From: Symbiodinium microadriaticum
Lineage: Eukaryota > Sar > Dinophyceae > Suessiales > Symbiodiniaceae
DNA: 64,000 bases
Direction: 5' to 3'
Assembly (NCBI GenBank): GCA_001939145.1
Contig: LSRX01000009.1
Location: 902,307-966,306 of the forward strand
The notes below the pieces were generated by a model that worked only from the letters and a program-made list of their open reading frames with translations, was not told the origin of the DNA and ran no database searches. Each line of letters starts with the position of its first letter. The stretch's first letter is position 1. This document shows positions 33,046-44,692 of this stretch, in pieces. The translations under genes and the position numbers were made by a program.

Positions 33046-34689
33046 GGGCCTTACGGGAATGGAGTCTGGCAGTCAAGGAGTGGTTTAGGGTTTTGGTTCA
33101 GGGTTCGGGAGTGTAGGGTTTAGGGTTGAGGGTTTCAGGGTTCGGGGGCATAGGGTTTAGGGTTTAGGGGGTAAGGACTTGGAGAATAACTGGCATGGAC
33201 GGAACTCCGAGCACGATTCACAGAAACACCCACATGAGTAGAAAGAGGAGGATGCATGGTGAGGACAAGCAGCATAGGTGGTTTGAAGCGTCCCTCCCTA
33301 CGAAACTGCCACCCATAGCCCAACAACCCTTTACCTTAAAGGACCCCTACACGGTCCCTTGAAGGTCTTAAGGGGACCCGAAATTAAGGATACTCTGAAG
33401 ACACCCAGAGACCCCCCCAAACAAAACTTAATGTACCTTAAACCCTGGATAAGGATCGCTGATGAGACCCCTGATTGCTTTTCGAGGCCCTTAATGTTAG
33501 GATCACTATTCCGATCCCTTTTGATGGTTAGCCGGGGTTCTGCATGATTGCATTCCCCTAACTTGAAGAGTTTTGGGTGTCTCTGGGCTTCCTGAACCCC
33601 AAACCCTAAAACCCAAACCCTAAACCCTAAACCCCTAAACCCGAAACCCTAAACCCGAAACCCTAAACCCTAAACCCCTAACCCCTAAACCCTAAACCCG
33701 AAACCATAGATCCCAAACTGCCCAGGAGCAGGGAGGACGAGAGTCCGAGCACACCTCGCTGGGAACCGAAGGGGGTCTAGGCTTCCAGGATTTTTGATGG
33801 GGGTGTAGGGTTGGCGGTTTTGGGGATGTTGAGGTTGCGGTTCTTCGACAAACCACTCTATAATTGTTTGGGGTTTAGGGTATAGGGTAAGGGCTCAACA
33901 ATGATTCTATCAAGGCTTTTGTACACTGTCAGCGCCAACCCAACGGCACGATTGGCTAGCGGAACTTGTCAGGCATGCCGCATCCTGTCGTGTGGGCAAA
34001 CCTTTTCAGAAACGCGGCTCAGGCCTCAAACGGAGAGGAAGAGTGCACCAATGCATCTAAGCCTAAACTCCAAAACCTCAAACCGGAACTACTAAACCCG
34101 AACCCGCAACCGCCAAACCATATCACAGCTTTCAAACCTGTGTCCTACAAAGCCCTTGCAAAAGCCTATCAAGCCCCATGAAACAAAAAAACTAAACTCC
34201 TTCACCCCCAATATCATTGCATAGGACATAACAAAATGTTATACAATGCAACATGATATCACGTGACATGATAATGATAAAAATTACACCAGCGAAGACC
34301 CCAAACAGCAATAAACCAATCAAGATGTTGCGCGAATTTCGAACAGGACAGCAAACTCGAAGCGACAACACTTTGTACAGGACGGAGACAACAGTTTAGG
34401 GTTTAAGGTTAAGGTTCAGGCTTAGGGGTTTAGGGCCTGGAATCAAGCTTTCGCTTTCAAAGGACGTAGGGTGTGCCAGCAAGTTCTCCGCGCGTGGGGT
34501 TTCCACCGTCCCACCCCGAAGGCCACTTCACCGCCTTTATCTCTTAGATTCAGACACCATGCAAGAAACACGAGACGAGATAAAGACAAGTCAATCGTGA
34601 GAGACCTTCCGAATCCCATCACATAGTCCCGTCCCAGGATCAAACAGCAGAAAAAAAAACACATGGAGACAAGAGCAGATAACGAACAA
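33046..34689. other. Telomere-like repeats and unassigned unique sequence
   Basis: TTTAGGG variants at 33085-33170 and a CCCTAAA tract at 33595-33715, then AT-rich unique sequence (34190-34350) leading into the satellite. No exon stands out. Confidence 0.4.
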
Positions 34690-36146
34690 CAGTATAAAAT
34701 GAGATTATGAAGGGAAACATGCAAATCCGGCTCTCCCCGGCGAGGCGCGTCACAGTACCCGGCTCCCGGACTCAGACAGAACGGAGACAACAGCGGAGAC
34801 AACAGTTTAGTTTAAATTGAGATTATGACGGGAGACAAATCCGGCCAGTCCCCGGCGAGGCGTGTCACAGCGTCCGGCTCCCAGACTCAGACACAGCAGA
34901 GACAACAAGTTAAATTGAGATTATGAAGGGAGACAAATCCGCCTAGTCCCCGGCGAGGCGCGTCACAGCATCCGGCTCCCAGACTCAGACAGGGCAGAGA
35001 CAACAGGTTAAATTGAGATTATGACGGGAGACAAATCCGGCTAGTCCCCGGCGAGGCGTGTCACAGCATCTGGCTCCCTCACTCAGACAGAGCGGAGACA
35101 ACATCGGAGACAACAGTTTACATTGAGTTTATGAAGGGAGACAAATCCGCCTAGTCCCCGGCGAGGAGTGTCACAGCATCTGGCTCCCAGACTCAGACAG
35201 AGCGGAGACAACAGCGGAGACAACAGTTTAAATTGAGATTATGAAGGGAGACAAATCCGCCTAGTCCCCGGCGAGGCGCGTCACAGCATCCGGCTCCCAG
35301 ACTCAGACAGAGCGGAGACAACAGCGGAGACAACAGTTTAAATTGAGATTATGAAGGGAGACAAATCCGGCTAGTCCCCGGCGAGGCGTGTCACAGCATC
35401 CGGCTCCCAGACTCAGACAGAGCGGAGACAACAGCGGAGACAACAGTTTAAATTGAGATTATGAAGGGAGACAAATCCGGCTAGTCCCCGGCGAGGCGTG
35501 TCACAGCATCCGGCTCCCAGACTCAGACAGAGCGGAGACAACAGCGGAGACAACAGTTTAAATTGAGATTATGAAGGGAGACAAATCCGGCTAGTCCCCG
35601 GCGAGGCGTGTCACAGCATCCGGCTCCCAGACTCAGACAGAGCGGAGACAACAGCGGAGACAACAGTTTAAATTGAGATTATGAAGGGAGACAAATCCGG
35701 CTAGTCCCCGGCGAGGCGTGTCACAGCATCCGGCTCCCAGACTCAGACAGAGCGGAGACAACAGCGGAGACAACAGTTTAAATTGAGATTATGAAGGGAG
35801 ACAAATCCGGCTAGTCCCCGGCGAGGCGTGTCACAGCATCCGGCTCCCAGACTCAGACAGAGCGGAGACAACAGCGGAGACAACAGTTTAAATTGAGATT
35901 ATGAAGGGAGACAAATCCGGCTAGTCCCCGGCGAGGCGTGTCACAGCATCCGGCTCCCAGACTCAGACAGAGCGGAGACAACAGCGGAGACAACAGTTTA
36001 AATTGAGATTATGAAGGGAGACAAATCCGGCTAGTCCCCGGCGAGGCGTGTCACAGCATCCGGCTCCCAGACTCAGACAGAGCAGAGACAACAGGTTAAA
36101 TTGAGATTATGACGGGAGACAAATCCGGCTAGTCCCCGGTGAGGCG
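34690..36146 (+). repeat. Satellite array of 98/110-bp units, about 14 copies
   Basis: The anchor GTCCCCGGCGAGGCG recurs at about 34732 (variant), 34848, 34947, 35045, 35154, 35262, 35374, 35484, 35594, 35704, 35814, 35924, 36034 and 36132 (variant). Unit length is 98-99 or about 110 bp. The long form has an extra 12 bp (AGCGGAGACAAC duplicated). Copies from about 35270 to 36050 are virtually identical; the edges are divergent, as in arrays that grow from the middle. No open frame is conserved through it. Confidence 0.95.
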
Positions 36147-36284
36147 CGTCACACTATCCTTTTCTTTGCATAAATTGAGAACCCCAATACTTCGCTGTTT
36201 GGGGAATAATTATATAATATTGGAAAATCTGATATAAAATGATCTAAAGCATTGCTTATGCTAGAAGTCTTCTTATGTTATCAC

Positions 36285-36342
36285 CCCTTCTGGCGCCTGC
36301 GACGGCGAGCGTCTTGCCAGAGAAGATCGCCGTGTCCGGGCC
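36285..36342 (-). CDS. Candidate short exon, unknown protein
   Basis: Bounded by TGCTCCAG on the acceptor side and GTGATA on the donor side. The 58 bases read 'GPDTAIFSGKTLAVAGARR'. Good splice consensus at both ends for so short a block. Confidence 0.4.
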
Positions 36343-36984
36343 CTGGAGCAAAGATGTTTGGGGTTTTAGGGCTTAAGGGCTTTTAGGGTTTAGGGTTTAA
36401 GGCTTAGGGTTTAGGGCTTAGGCTTTGCTGTTTGGGGTCTAGGGTGTAGGGTTTAGGGTTCAGGGTTCTGGGCTCGGGGTCTGGGGTTTAGGGGTTCGTG
36501 TTTGGGATCAGGATCTCCACGGATCGTGGTACGGTAGGGCGCTGCAAGAGCTAGATGGAACACACAGGGTGTAAGGTTTAGGGTTTTGGTATTAGATGTT
36601 CGTCCACTTCGTCAAAGAATTTAGTTTGAGTCCACTGAGGTATCACGACTTGAAGGTCTTTGTCGCGTTGTACAAGGGTTCTGGAACTCAGTCCAACATG
36701 ACACAATAAGGATATGCAGTGAGAGTAATGTGCTTTCCTTATTGTGTATGGCAACTTTCATTAAATTCGTTAACAAAACCTAGTCTTTCGGGTTGAGGTT
36801 TGGCCCGTGCAATATCGGGATGCTGACGGGGGTTGAACCCTCAACCCTAACCCTAAACCCTCAACCCTCAACCCTAAACCCAAATAAGGTTAGATGCCAA
36901 TGGTAAGCTCTGCCTGAGTCAACCTCGCGCTTTGGTCCCTTGGGTTCTAGCTTGGGGAAGGGCGTACATTCCTGAAATGAAAAA

Positions 36985-37089
36985 GGGCAGTTCTCTACAT
37001 TAGGGCCCCTTTTAAGGGTACTTTTTACCGGGTACCTTACTATTTTGGGGGACCTACTTGGGACGGGACCCTAACTTAGAGAACTACCC
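36985..37089. mobile_element. Family-B inverted-repeat element
   Basis: GGGCAGTTCTCTACATTAGG at the left, CCTAACTTAGAGAACTACCC at the right, 105 bp. Its middle has a GGTACCTTACTATTTTGGGG motif. Confidence 0.65.
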
Positions 37090-37484
37090 ATAAGCTCTCC
37101 CGGTTCACGTAGGGCTCTTTTGATAGATGACCTCCCCTTTTTTGCAAAGCCAACAACAACCCGGATGGGACCCCTATTGCAAAGAGAAGCGAAGGAGGAA
37201 CCGTCATCTTCTGAAACTTGCAATGCCTTTGCAAGACCCATACAACATCCGCTGATGATGGACTGGCCTTAAATTCTGCGCCCCTAAATCCAATCATAAT
37301 GGTGATAGGGTCATAATTGTCCTGACAATCCTGCTGATCGTCGAAATAATCACGATCTTAGTCAAGAAGAAGCAAAAGATGGCAGTGATAATGTCAGTAC
37401 TACTGATAATGATGATATTAACAGCAATGACGATTAATACCCTAAACCCTAAACCCCCAAACCCTAAACCCTAAACAATACAAC

Positions 37485-37560
37485 AAGATACCGCAGCCGC
37501 GGCCTGCCGGTAGCAACGCAGCAGCAGGATCGGACTCACCAGCGCGATAAGCAGGCACAC
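37485..37560 (-). CDS. Candidate exon encoding a membrane helix
   Basis: After GTGACAG the frame reads 'VCLLIALVSPILLLRCYRQA' then 'AAAVSC'. One transmembrane helix followed by a basic residue cluster. Confidence 0.4.
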
Positions 37561-38230
37561 CTGTCACTCTAGTGCTCTAGGGTTTGGGTTTAGATACGAG
37601 CTTCGGGGCTGGGGTTTGGGGGCAAGGTTTTGGGATTTAGGGGAACGTGGTTTAAGCGTCTTTTCGAGGGCCTTTTTTCAACGGGCCGCTATTGTTCGCA
37701 GCTGTCTGTGAGGCTGTAGGGTTTAGGATGACCGCCTTGGCTGCATGATTAGGAGACTCCACAAAACCCTTAATCAAGGAATACACCCCTTATAATCATA
37801 CTAAGGACCCATCTAAAGTCTCAACCTATCTTCCAGCGGAGTCCTTTTCGTTGAGGGCTTGGGGAGTCTTTGGGTTTCCCCATGCGAAGGTGATCCACGC
37901 CGTCTCCTGACCAACAAAAAATGGAGGCTTGCCCTGCTGAGCTGTGCTTGAACCCAGGGTCAGGGTCTACCCGGACCCCAAGTGACCTACCTTTTTTTTA
38001 GGGTTCCTTTTTATAGTTTCTTTATATAAGTCCTTAGAAAGGTTGGTTCTTTGGGGTTCAGGGTCTCGGTGTAGGGTTTGGGGCTTTGGGGCTGAGGCTT
38101 GAGAATCTGGAGCCCCCCAAAACCCGGGGGCCCCAAAAATCTGCATTGCCGAGGAGGGGCGATTAAAGCCCTAAACCCTAAATCCCGGCGGGTGGGCTTC
38201 GAGGCTTCAGAGGACGAGGGATTGCGTGAT

Positions 38231-38362
38231 TTAGGGACTGATGTAGGAACCTGATTAAGAAGCCCCGGCCCCCTTTAACCCCCCAAAAAACGGAGTCACA
38301 CAAAAAAACCCTAAGAAAGACCCAGGGTTGCTTTATCAGGTTCCTATATCAGGGACTAAGAA
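38231..38362. mobile_element. Foldback element, about 130 bp
   Basis: CTGATGTAGGAACCTGAT near the left end pairs with ATCAGGTTCCTATATCAG near the right. The left part is duplicated at 39345-39362. Confidence 0.5.
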
Positions 38363-38577
38363 TCAAGGGAGTTCAGGCCGTGAGGTTTCTGTCTGCCCAT
38401 GTCCTGCTCAGTTTGTCACGGTGCATGGTTTAGGGTTTAGGGTTTAGGGGATCACCAACACCTACCTACAGCCTGCGGAAAGCTTCAGGCTAGCATCCTG
38501 CGGTATGATAGCCAATGTAGTGTGGCCTTGACAGTTCAAACAGGCTGCTGTGCCATTAAGGCCTCTACATCTACCAC

Positions 38578-38680
38578 CGGCATGCCCAGCCGCGTGATGC
38601 CGGAAGTGGAGCGCCCGGTCACCGCAGATCAGCGCTGTGGTTAGCCAGATCTCGAAGCCCTCCCACGCACAGAATTGGAA
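38578..38680 (-). CDS. Candidate exon, unknown protein
   Basis: Reads 'FCAWEGFEIWLTTALICGDR' then 'ALHFRHHAAGHAG', ending at a GTGGTAG donor-like site. Histidine-rich, with a hydrophobic centre. Confidence 0.35.
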
Positions 38681-39136
38681 ACTCAACGAAAGAACCCTCT
38701 AAAACCCCGTTGTTTGGAGTCCGCGACATCCCTCGGAATCTGGAAACTTTCTACCGAAACCCTACGAAATCCTATGGAAACAAAAAACGCTACTAGGGCC
38801 CTAGGGTTTAGGATGTCATGCTTAGAACTTAGGAATGAGGGTGAAGGGTTTACATAGTTGTATATATCAACTTCCATTTATTTCTTGATATATAATAAAT
38901 GCAACTCCAAACCCCAACGGCCCGGACACGAAATCTTGTGAAGGTCAAAGGTCGAGTGGGCAAAGGTGCCAAGTATCCGGATAGGCAACAAGGACCGAGA
39001 AGATGAAGGTTTCGGGTCTAAGGTTTAACATTTAGGGTTCAGCAGCTCCGGATCGAGCAGTCTTTAGTCGAGCTCGCCGATTCGACGACTTTGAAAAATA
39101 CCCACCCACCCAGAGAATCCCAAAGCATCAAAAAAN

Positions 39137-39391
39137 GTGTAGGGTTTGGGGCTTTGGGGCTGAGGCTTGAGAATCTGGAGCCCCCCAAAACCCGGGGGCC
39201 CCAAAAATCTGCATTGCCGAGGAGGGGCGATTGAAGGAATTGCGGTCAGCCATCCGGGGATTGCCTGAGAGACAATTAAAGCCCTAAACCCTAAATCCCG
39301 GCGGGTGGGCTTCGAGGCTTCAGAGGACGAGGGATTGCGTGATTTAGGGACTGATGTAGGAACCTACCCAGAGAATCCCAAAGCATCAAAA
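39137..39391. repeat. Local duplication beside a single N
   Basis: Positions 39138-39362 repeat 38073-38256 with a 45-bp insertion. The sequence ACCCAGAGAATCCCAAAGCA lies both just before the N at 39136 and again at 39363. This pattern fits a joined contig edge better than a biological duplication. Confidence 0.6.
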
Positions 39392-39449
39392 AAATAAAAA
39401 ATTTCATCAGTACATATAGATTAGTTCTACCCTTTCAATCCTGGCCAAG

Positions 39450-39545
39450 ACGTTTTGCGCCTGTTTACACAACAACCGAAGAATCCACGACGTATTCGCT
39501 TCATATTCAGATCACCAGAGACATATTCTGGGCGGCGAATGTCAT
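39450..39545 (-). CDS. Candidate exon, unknown protein
   Basis: Reads 'HDIRRPEYVSGDLNMKRIRR' then 'GFFGCCVNRRKTSWPGLKG' and a stop. Basic. Family unknown. Confidence 0.35.
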
Positions 39546-39689
39546 GACTTTTTCATTTTCGAACTCAAAATCTCTCCATTTTCTGAGTCTCGAGCTCCTA
39601 CTTGAAGCTTCAGACTACTCGTTTGGAGAGGCCGAAACTCTAAGGCCGAAACCCTAAGGCCGAAACCCTAAGCCAAAAATCGAGCAGGC

Positions 39690-39891
39690 CCTTGCCGACG
39701 AAGTCGTTCGAGCCTTCAGCACGAGTAAACTTGGCTGCGATGCGTTCCGCTACTTCCCACCCGGTTTCGGCAAGGTCGATGTCCAGCTCAAAGCTGGAAC
39801 CTGCCAGGCAATGAACGTTCACGGTCCGCTTGGCGCTGTCCGGACGGCCTCTGCAGCCTGCGGGACGCTCAAAATCTGCTTCATGGTGCAT
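39690..39891 (-). CDS. Candidate exon, ubiquitin-like beta-grasp start
   Basis: The frame reads 'RTVNVHCLAGSSFELDIDLA' then 'ETGWEVAERIAAKFTRAEG'. The pattern of two strands ('VNVHCLAG' and 'FELDID') and a helix ('WEVAERIAAK') is how ubiquitin-like domains begin, and such domains are common in dinoflagellate proteins. The remainder of the fold would lie on the next exon. The ATG at 39891 gives a possible start, but this may be an internal exon. Confidence 0.45.
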
Positions 39892-40596
39892 TCGGATGCA
39901 TGCAATCGGCCACGGCGTTGGCGGCGCTTCCCTGAGGCACTAAGATGAGAAGCCCGCTAGTTCCCAAGTTTAGGTGAGTAAGGTTTAAGGTTTGTGGGAA
40001 GCCCTTGAAACGATCCAAAAAGAAATCATCCCAAAAATATTTAGGGTTTAGGGTTGGGGGCTTCGTATATGTTGCTCAAGGGTTCGATTTTCAGAGGGCC
40101 TTGGGCTCCCCTCAAAGGAGTTTCAGTGGAAGGAGGACCCTAAGAGGGACCGGCATGTAACAGAGGGTTTGAATATTGAATAATAAGATTCCCGGGCAGT
40201 ACTGGCATGTATCGAAAGCCCTATTCCAACTGTGAAGGGTCCTGTGCAAGAAGAGCGCCACGTGCCCTTTAGACGCCGCGCGCGAGGACTGTAGTCAAGA
40301 TTTGGGGTTTTCCGGAAGTGTCTGTTGAAGTTGGTGCTTAAGATCATGTATGCGCCTTGCTACTTAGAGTAGAGTTTTGGTGCATACTATACCATACTTG
40401 CAATAAGGAGCCCGAGGAGCAATATTTATCGGCATTCCAACGGGCCGCGCTTTCTACGAGTTTCAGCTCTGATGTTCAGGTTCTTGGATTCTTAGGGTTT
40501 TGGAGTTTTGGTTTTGGGGATCTGAGGATTTAGCTTCTAGGGCCCTAGGGGTCGTACAAACGATAAGTCCACCCTAAACCCATAACCCTGAAGCCT

Positions 40597-40672
40597 AAAC
40601 CCGCTCATCAGCAGCCTGAAAGAGGCGGATGTAGATGTCTGCATAGCCAGCCCGGGTGATGTCCACGCCTCA
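40597..40672 (-). CDS. Candidate exon, EF-hand-region-like
   Basis: Reads 'GVDITRAGYADIYIRLFQAA' then 'DER'. The 'ITRAGYADIYIRLFQ' part resembles the exit helix after an EF-hand in dinoflagellate calcium-binding proteins. Suggestive only. Confidence 0.4.
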
Positions 40673-40799
40673 ATTGACCATCCCGAAATCCCCTACACCC
40701 GAGAATCCTAAAATCCTGCCTTGCCAGACGTCAGTCCGACAGACCCCCAAACCCTAAACCCTAAACCCTAATCCCTATACCCTGAACGGCATATGGGTT

Positions 40800-40880
40800 G
40801 ATCTCTCTTCCGTCAACCTGGACACCAAAACTCTGAAGGCCTTGTACCAAGCAATCTTAATCGCTTTTGAAAAAGACCCT
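40800..40880 (-). CDS. Candidate exon, unknown protein
   Basis: Reads 'FSKAIKIAWYKAFRVLVSRL' then 'TEERSTHMP' on the minus strand. The plus strand is also open, so strand choice is by neighbourhood. Confidence 0.3.
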
Positions 40881-41164
40881 AACCCCCTAAACCCTAAACC
40901 CTAAACCCCAAAACTCTAGGTTTCCAGGGTTCCAGAAAGGGCTTTGGGAGGATGGCGAGGCTCGGGTGAGTGGGGGGTTCCTGCAAGCGTTCTATACAAG
41001 TTCTGGGTTAGGGTTTAGGGTTTAGGGTTTTTTTTTAACCGGACCTTTTTCCCGCAGGAATGTCACAACGACTAGGTCGACTCCTTTGGCCAGCAGCCCC
41101 TTTCGGCATACAGCCCACTCCACAGCACTCACTCACACACCACAGACACTCCTTGTTCACCCCA

Positions 41165-44100
41165 CTACTGCAGGTTCCCATCGGCATCCTTCACCTCCCT
41201 GGTATCGGCGAGCTCATTCGTCCTTTGTAAGACAGCCTCTGCCCTGGCAGTCAAAAAGTCCTCAAAGTTGGCCCCCATCGAGGTGCCACCCTCCATCTCT
41301 GCATACTCTTCTCGGAGGCGCGCCGCATAAGCATCGATCGCAGCAAGGTCCCCATCGCTAAGGTCCCCCAGACCGCTGTGTCCCCACGGCAATGTCTCCA
41401 TGCTGTCGATGTTAGGCTCCGCCTGATCACTTTCCAAGACAGTAGGAGCGACGCCACCATGCTGTTGTTCTTCGGCAGGCCCTGGAACCTCCACTGCACT
41501 CGCCTCACATGGTGGCCTGTATGTTGCAGTCGAGACCGGCTGATGTCCTTCGGCCTGCTCCGGAACCTCCACTGTGCTCACTTCACTCGGTGGTATGTCT
41601 GTTGCAATCACAGCCGGCTCGGCATTCAACGGCAGCTGTTCCTGGTCACCATCCACCTCCGAGTGCCCGCCAATGTCCACGGGGTCCATGCGCAGAGTAA
41701 TCGATAACTCGCTTTTGCCATCCCACCCTCGCAGATCACATGAAGAGGTCGAGCACGAGGAGGAGCTGGCCATGCCCCCCGTTCGAACCTGAACGTGGAG
41801 CTTGCGTTTGCGGTGACCCTTCTGAGCTCCATTCATTTCATCCCACATCGCCCAGTCCTCCCACGCACGATACTGTTGGGCAGTTAGACGATCTGGAGTC
41901 TCACCTTCAGCACCGAGGTTGGGCTTATTCTCTTGGCGTTGCATGTACTCTTCCCACTCCAACTCTGCTTTAGTCTGCTCTCTGTCTTCTTCCATATCTC
42001 GTTCAATTTCTTGCTGTTCTCTGGCTGTGAGGCAATGTAGAGGGAGCGGAGGAGCAGCATGAAGATCGTGCTCCAGGGCCGACAACAAGTCTTCCCACCA
42101 ACCACGAACGAACTGCACGTCCTCGTCCGTAGACTCTATGTCGGGAGGCCCGTCCTCAACATGCCCAGCAAGAGTGGCTTCAGCATCCTGCACTAACTCG
42201 TGCAGCCCGAATCTTGTACCCGACGAGATGCCGGAGCGGAGCACCAGTCGAGTAAGAATAGCCCGTGCCCTCCTTGATGCCGATCTCTTCTCCACATTAC
42301 TCAATCTGAAGTTCATCCCCTGGAGAACCACCCTGGTACGTCCTTGTTGATTCATCATGCTCGTGAGTGTCTTCTGCATCAAGTTGCTGGCCTCTTCATC
42401 CTCTTCCAAGGCCTCTTCACCATTCCTCCCGGCATGGTTCACTCCACTCGTTCGCTCACCTTCTTGTTGCTGTAGCCCTGGAGGGACCGCTCCATCCCTC
42501 ACCGCGATAACATTTCCACGGGAATCTCTGACGCAGCGGCACCAGTATTGGCCCCCTTGGACCCACTGCGCTGCCATCGCGCCCATGGGGTGGGAGCCCA
42601 GGACGGTTTGTTGTTGGTTCTCCATCCTTGCCTTCGACTGGGTCTCGCCGGTGCCTCCATGAGCCGCGCCTCGTACGCGTGCCACAGGCGAGCCGCTATG
42701 TCTTTTATCACGTCCAAAGTCACCTGGTTCACCTCTCGGTCCGGTTCGATCTCCATGGACACGTGCTCGCCCAGCACATCCATGAGGACGTTGGCAAAGA
42801 TGCTGTAGTTTTCATCTCCTCGTGCTTGTACCATCTCAGCCGCTTGTTTCCACACTTTTCTGTCGACCAAGGATTGCCCTGCATCCCCCTTGAGCTGCTG
42901 CGTCAAGATTCTCCACCACGTCAGCCTGCGGACATCCTCCCCAGCATACCCCTGGGTAGACATCTCTCGGTCTCCTGCACCATGATGCTTGTTCCACACG
43001 GCCTGCTCCGCATCGGGTGCCTCCTGCCCGGTACGCTGCGATGAGGAGGTTGAAGACGAGGACCCCGAAGACGACGACGAGTCCTCAATTTCCATCCCAA
43101 CCTGCACCAGGTAGAGGTCGTCCATGTCCTGCGACACGTCCTCGATCCCGACCCCCTCGGCTCGCTGCCACATGCCCACCTGCAGCCAGTACGAACTATC
43201 ACTGTCCCCGTCCTCCACGACAACCTCAACTGTGTCGGCCTCTCCTGCGTTCGTCGCCCCACCAGTGTGCTCCTCTCGGACTTCTTCGACTTCTCTTCCG
43301 GCTTCAGTGCAAGTTGAAGGAGGCGCCGGCGCCCGGCCCGAAGCATCTCGCCCCGATGTCGAAGAGCTTGCCCTTCCCACCTCGCTCGGTCTCGATGTCG
43401 CCTGGGATGAGGCCCTCACCAATTCCAGGACCTCGTCCTGAACCGAATTTAGGCAAAGAGGCAGGCTCCGCCTCATGAGGCCGACCGCCCGTGGTGTCAT
43501 GGCCTGAATCGTCTCCTGGATGGTGCTTTGGATGGACTCGGGGATGACCGTCGGCAGGCTATTCCCTGGGGCTTCAGTGAACCCAAGAAGCTCCAACCAC
43601 AACTCCATCGCCTCATCCGTAGTAGTCGGTCCTTCATCAGGATGTGTCGTGGTCGATGGCGCCTCGTGAAGAGCACCTCGGGGCGTGAGCCAAACTGTGC
43701 TCTCTGTCACGAGAGGTCGGCTTCTGCCTGTGCGTCGGGGTGTTCTGGATGTATCCGAAGATGTAGCCACCATAGTCACCAGTTCACCACCATCTGCCTC
43801 CGAGCACTCTTCTGCCTGCTGCGAGTCATTGTCCGGTCTCGTTCTCTTTCGGACGTGGTTTTCCCGGTGTGGCGAGGTTCTATCCGTGCCTCCGCTCGGT
43901 TGTGCACTTGTCTGTGTCGGTTGCCTGCTGAGGAGGAGCTCCCTTCGCCTCACAGCCGCTGCCTCAGCTCTGGCATAATTCCGTACTCGGGTGGCAGCAG
44001 CCTCGTAAATGCCCTTTTCCAGGATCCGCACCGTTTCCATCCACTCTGGCGATAGTTCAGTGCCTCCTCGTGGGCGGTGTCTGAGGCTGAACCTGACACA

Positions 44101-44604
44101 CGTCGTGATGGCCTGGTAGGTGCACCCCACATAGCACCGATCTACGAGGGAGTCTCCTCTCGGTGCTTCCAAAAGTTCACGGAGCCTATAGGCCATCTCT
44201 CCCGCAATCTCTGATTCGCCAACCTGGACTAGTTGCTCAAAAGCTCTCGTCATCTCAAAGATTGCATCATCTCTCATACGGATCCAGTTTTCCATTTCCT
44301 GGTCCGCCACGTCCACATGCTGGGGTGTGCTGTGTGGCCCTGTGCTCGTTCCTTGAGCCTCATCCCGGCAAAATGCCGGTGTCGAAAGGGAACCACTCAT
44401 TGTTTCGCTTGGTGAAGTAGACGACGAAGAGGTCAGCTCCTGTACGGTCGAGCATCCAAGGGATGCCGATGAGCAGTTTCCCCCATTGTCGTTCAGCACC
44501 TGTGCCTTAAGCAGGGGTGCACACATATGGATCATGAAGGAGAGGAGGGTGATCATTGCGAAGCCACCACTCCCGCGAAAAGCATGAATGCACTGCATGG
44601 CCAC
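41165..44604 (-). CDS. LINE-2 third ORF, unknown protein (about 1100 residues in two frames)
   Basis: Frame one (44604-42499) starts with a hydrophobic, signal-anchor-like segment ('MITLLSFMIHMCAPLLKAQV'). It continues with helical acidic/basic stretches ('DDAIFEMTRAFEQLVQVGES'), a Glu/Val-rich region, a serine cluster ('SSSSSSGSSSSTSSS') and 'DVIKDIAARLWHAYEARL'. Near 42.6 kb the coding signal passes to another frame (from the ATG near 42623, 'MENQQQTVLGSHPMGAMAAQ'), which runs to a stop at 41165. That half is Glu/Gln-rich with 'EDREQTKAELEWEEYMQRQE' and repeated 'PSEVSTVEVPEQAEG'/'PCEASAVEVPGPAEE' units. No known domain. Position 3' of the RT and before the poly(A) tail makes it a third ORF of this element. 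A misassigned host gene is possible but unlikely, because it lies inside the SL-to-poly(A) unit. Confidence 0.55.
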
Positions 44605-44692
44605 GTCTAGGAGAGACGACGCTGTGAGGCCGATGTGCTGAGGACACCATCAACGTTTGACACGCTTCACACGGCCCTCACACCAGACTCAA

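Noticed and set aside
34690..36146. Regular repeats that could suggest a CRISPR array
   Set aside because: Units are contiguous with no variable spacers, the genome is eukaryotic, and the unit length (98/110 bp) fits a satellite.
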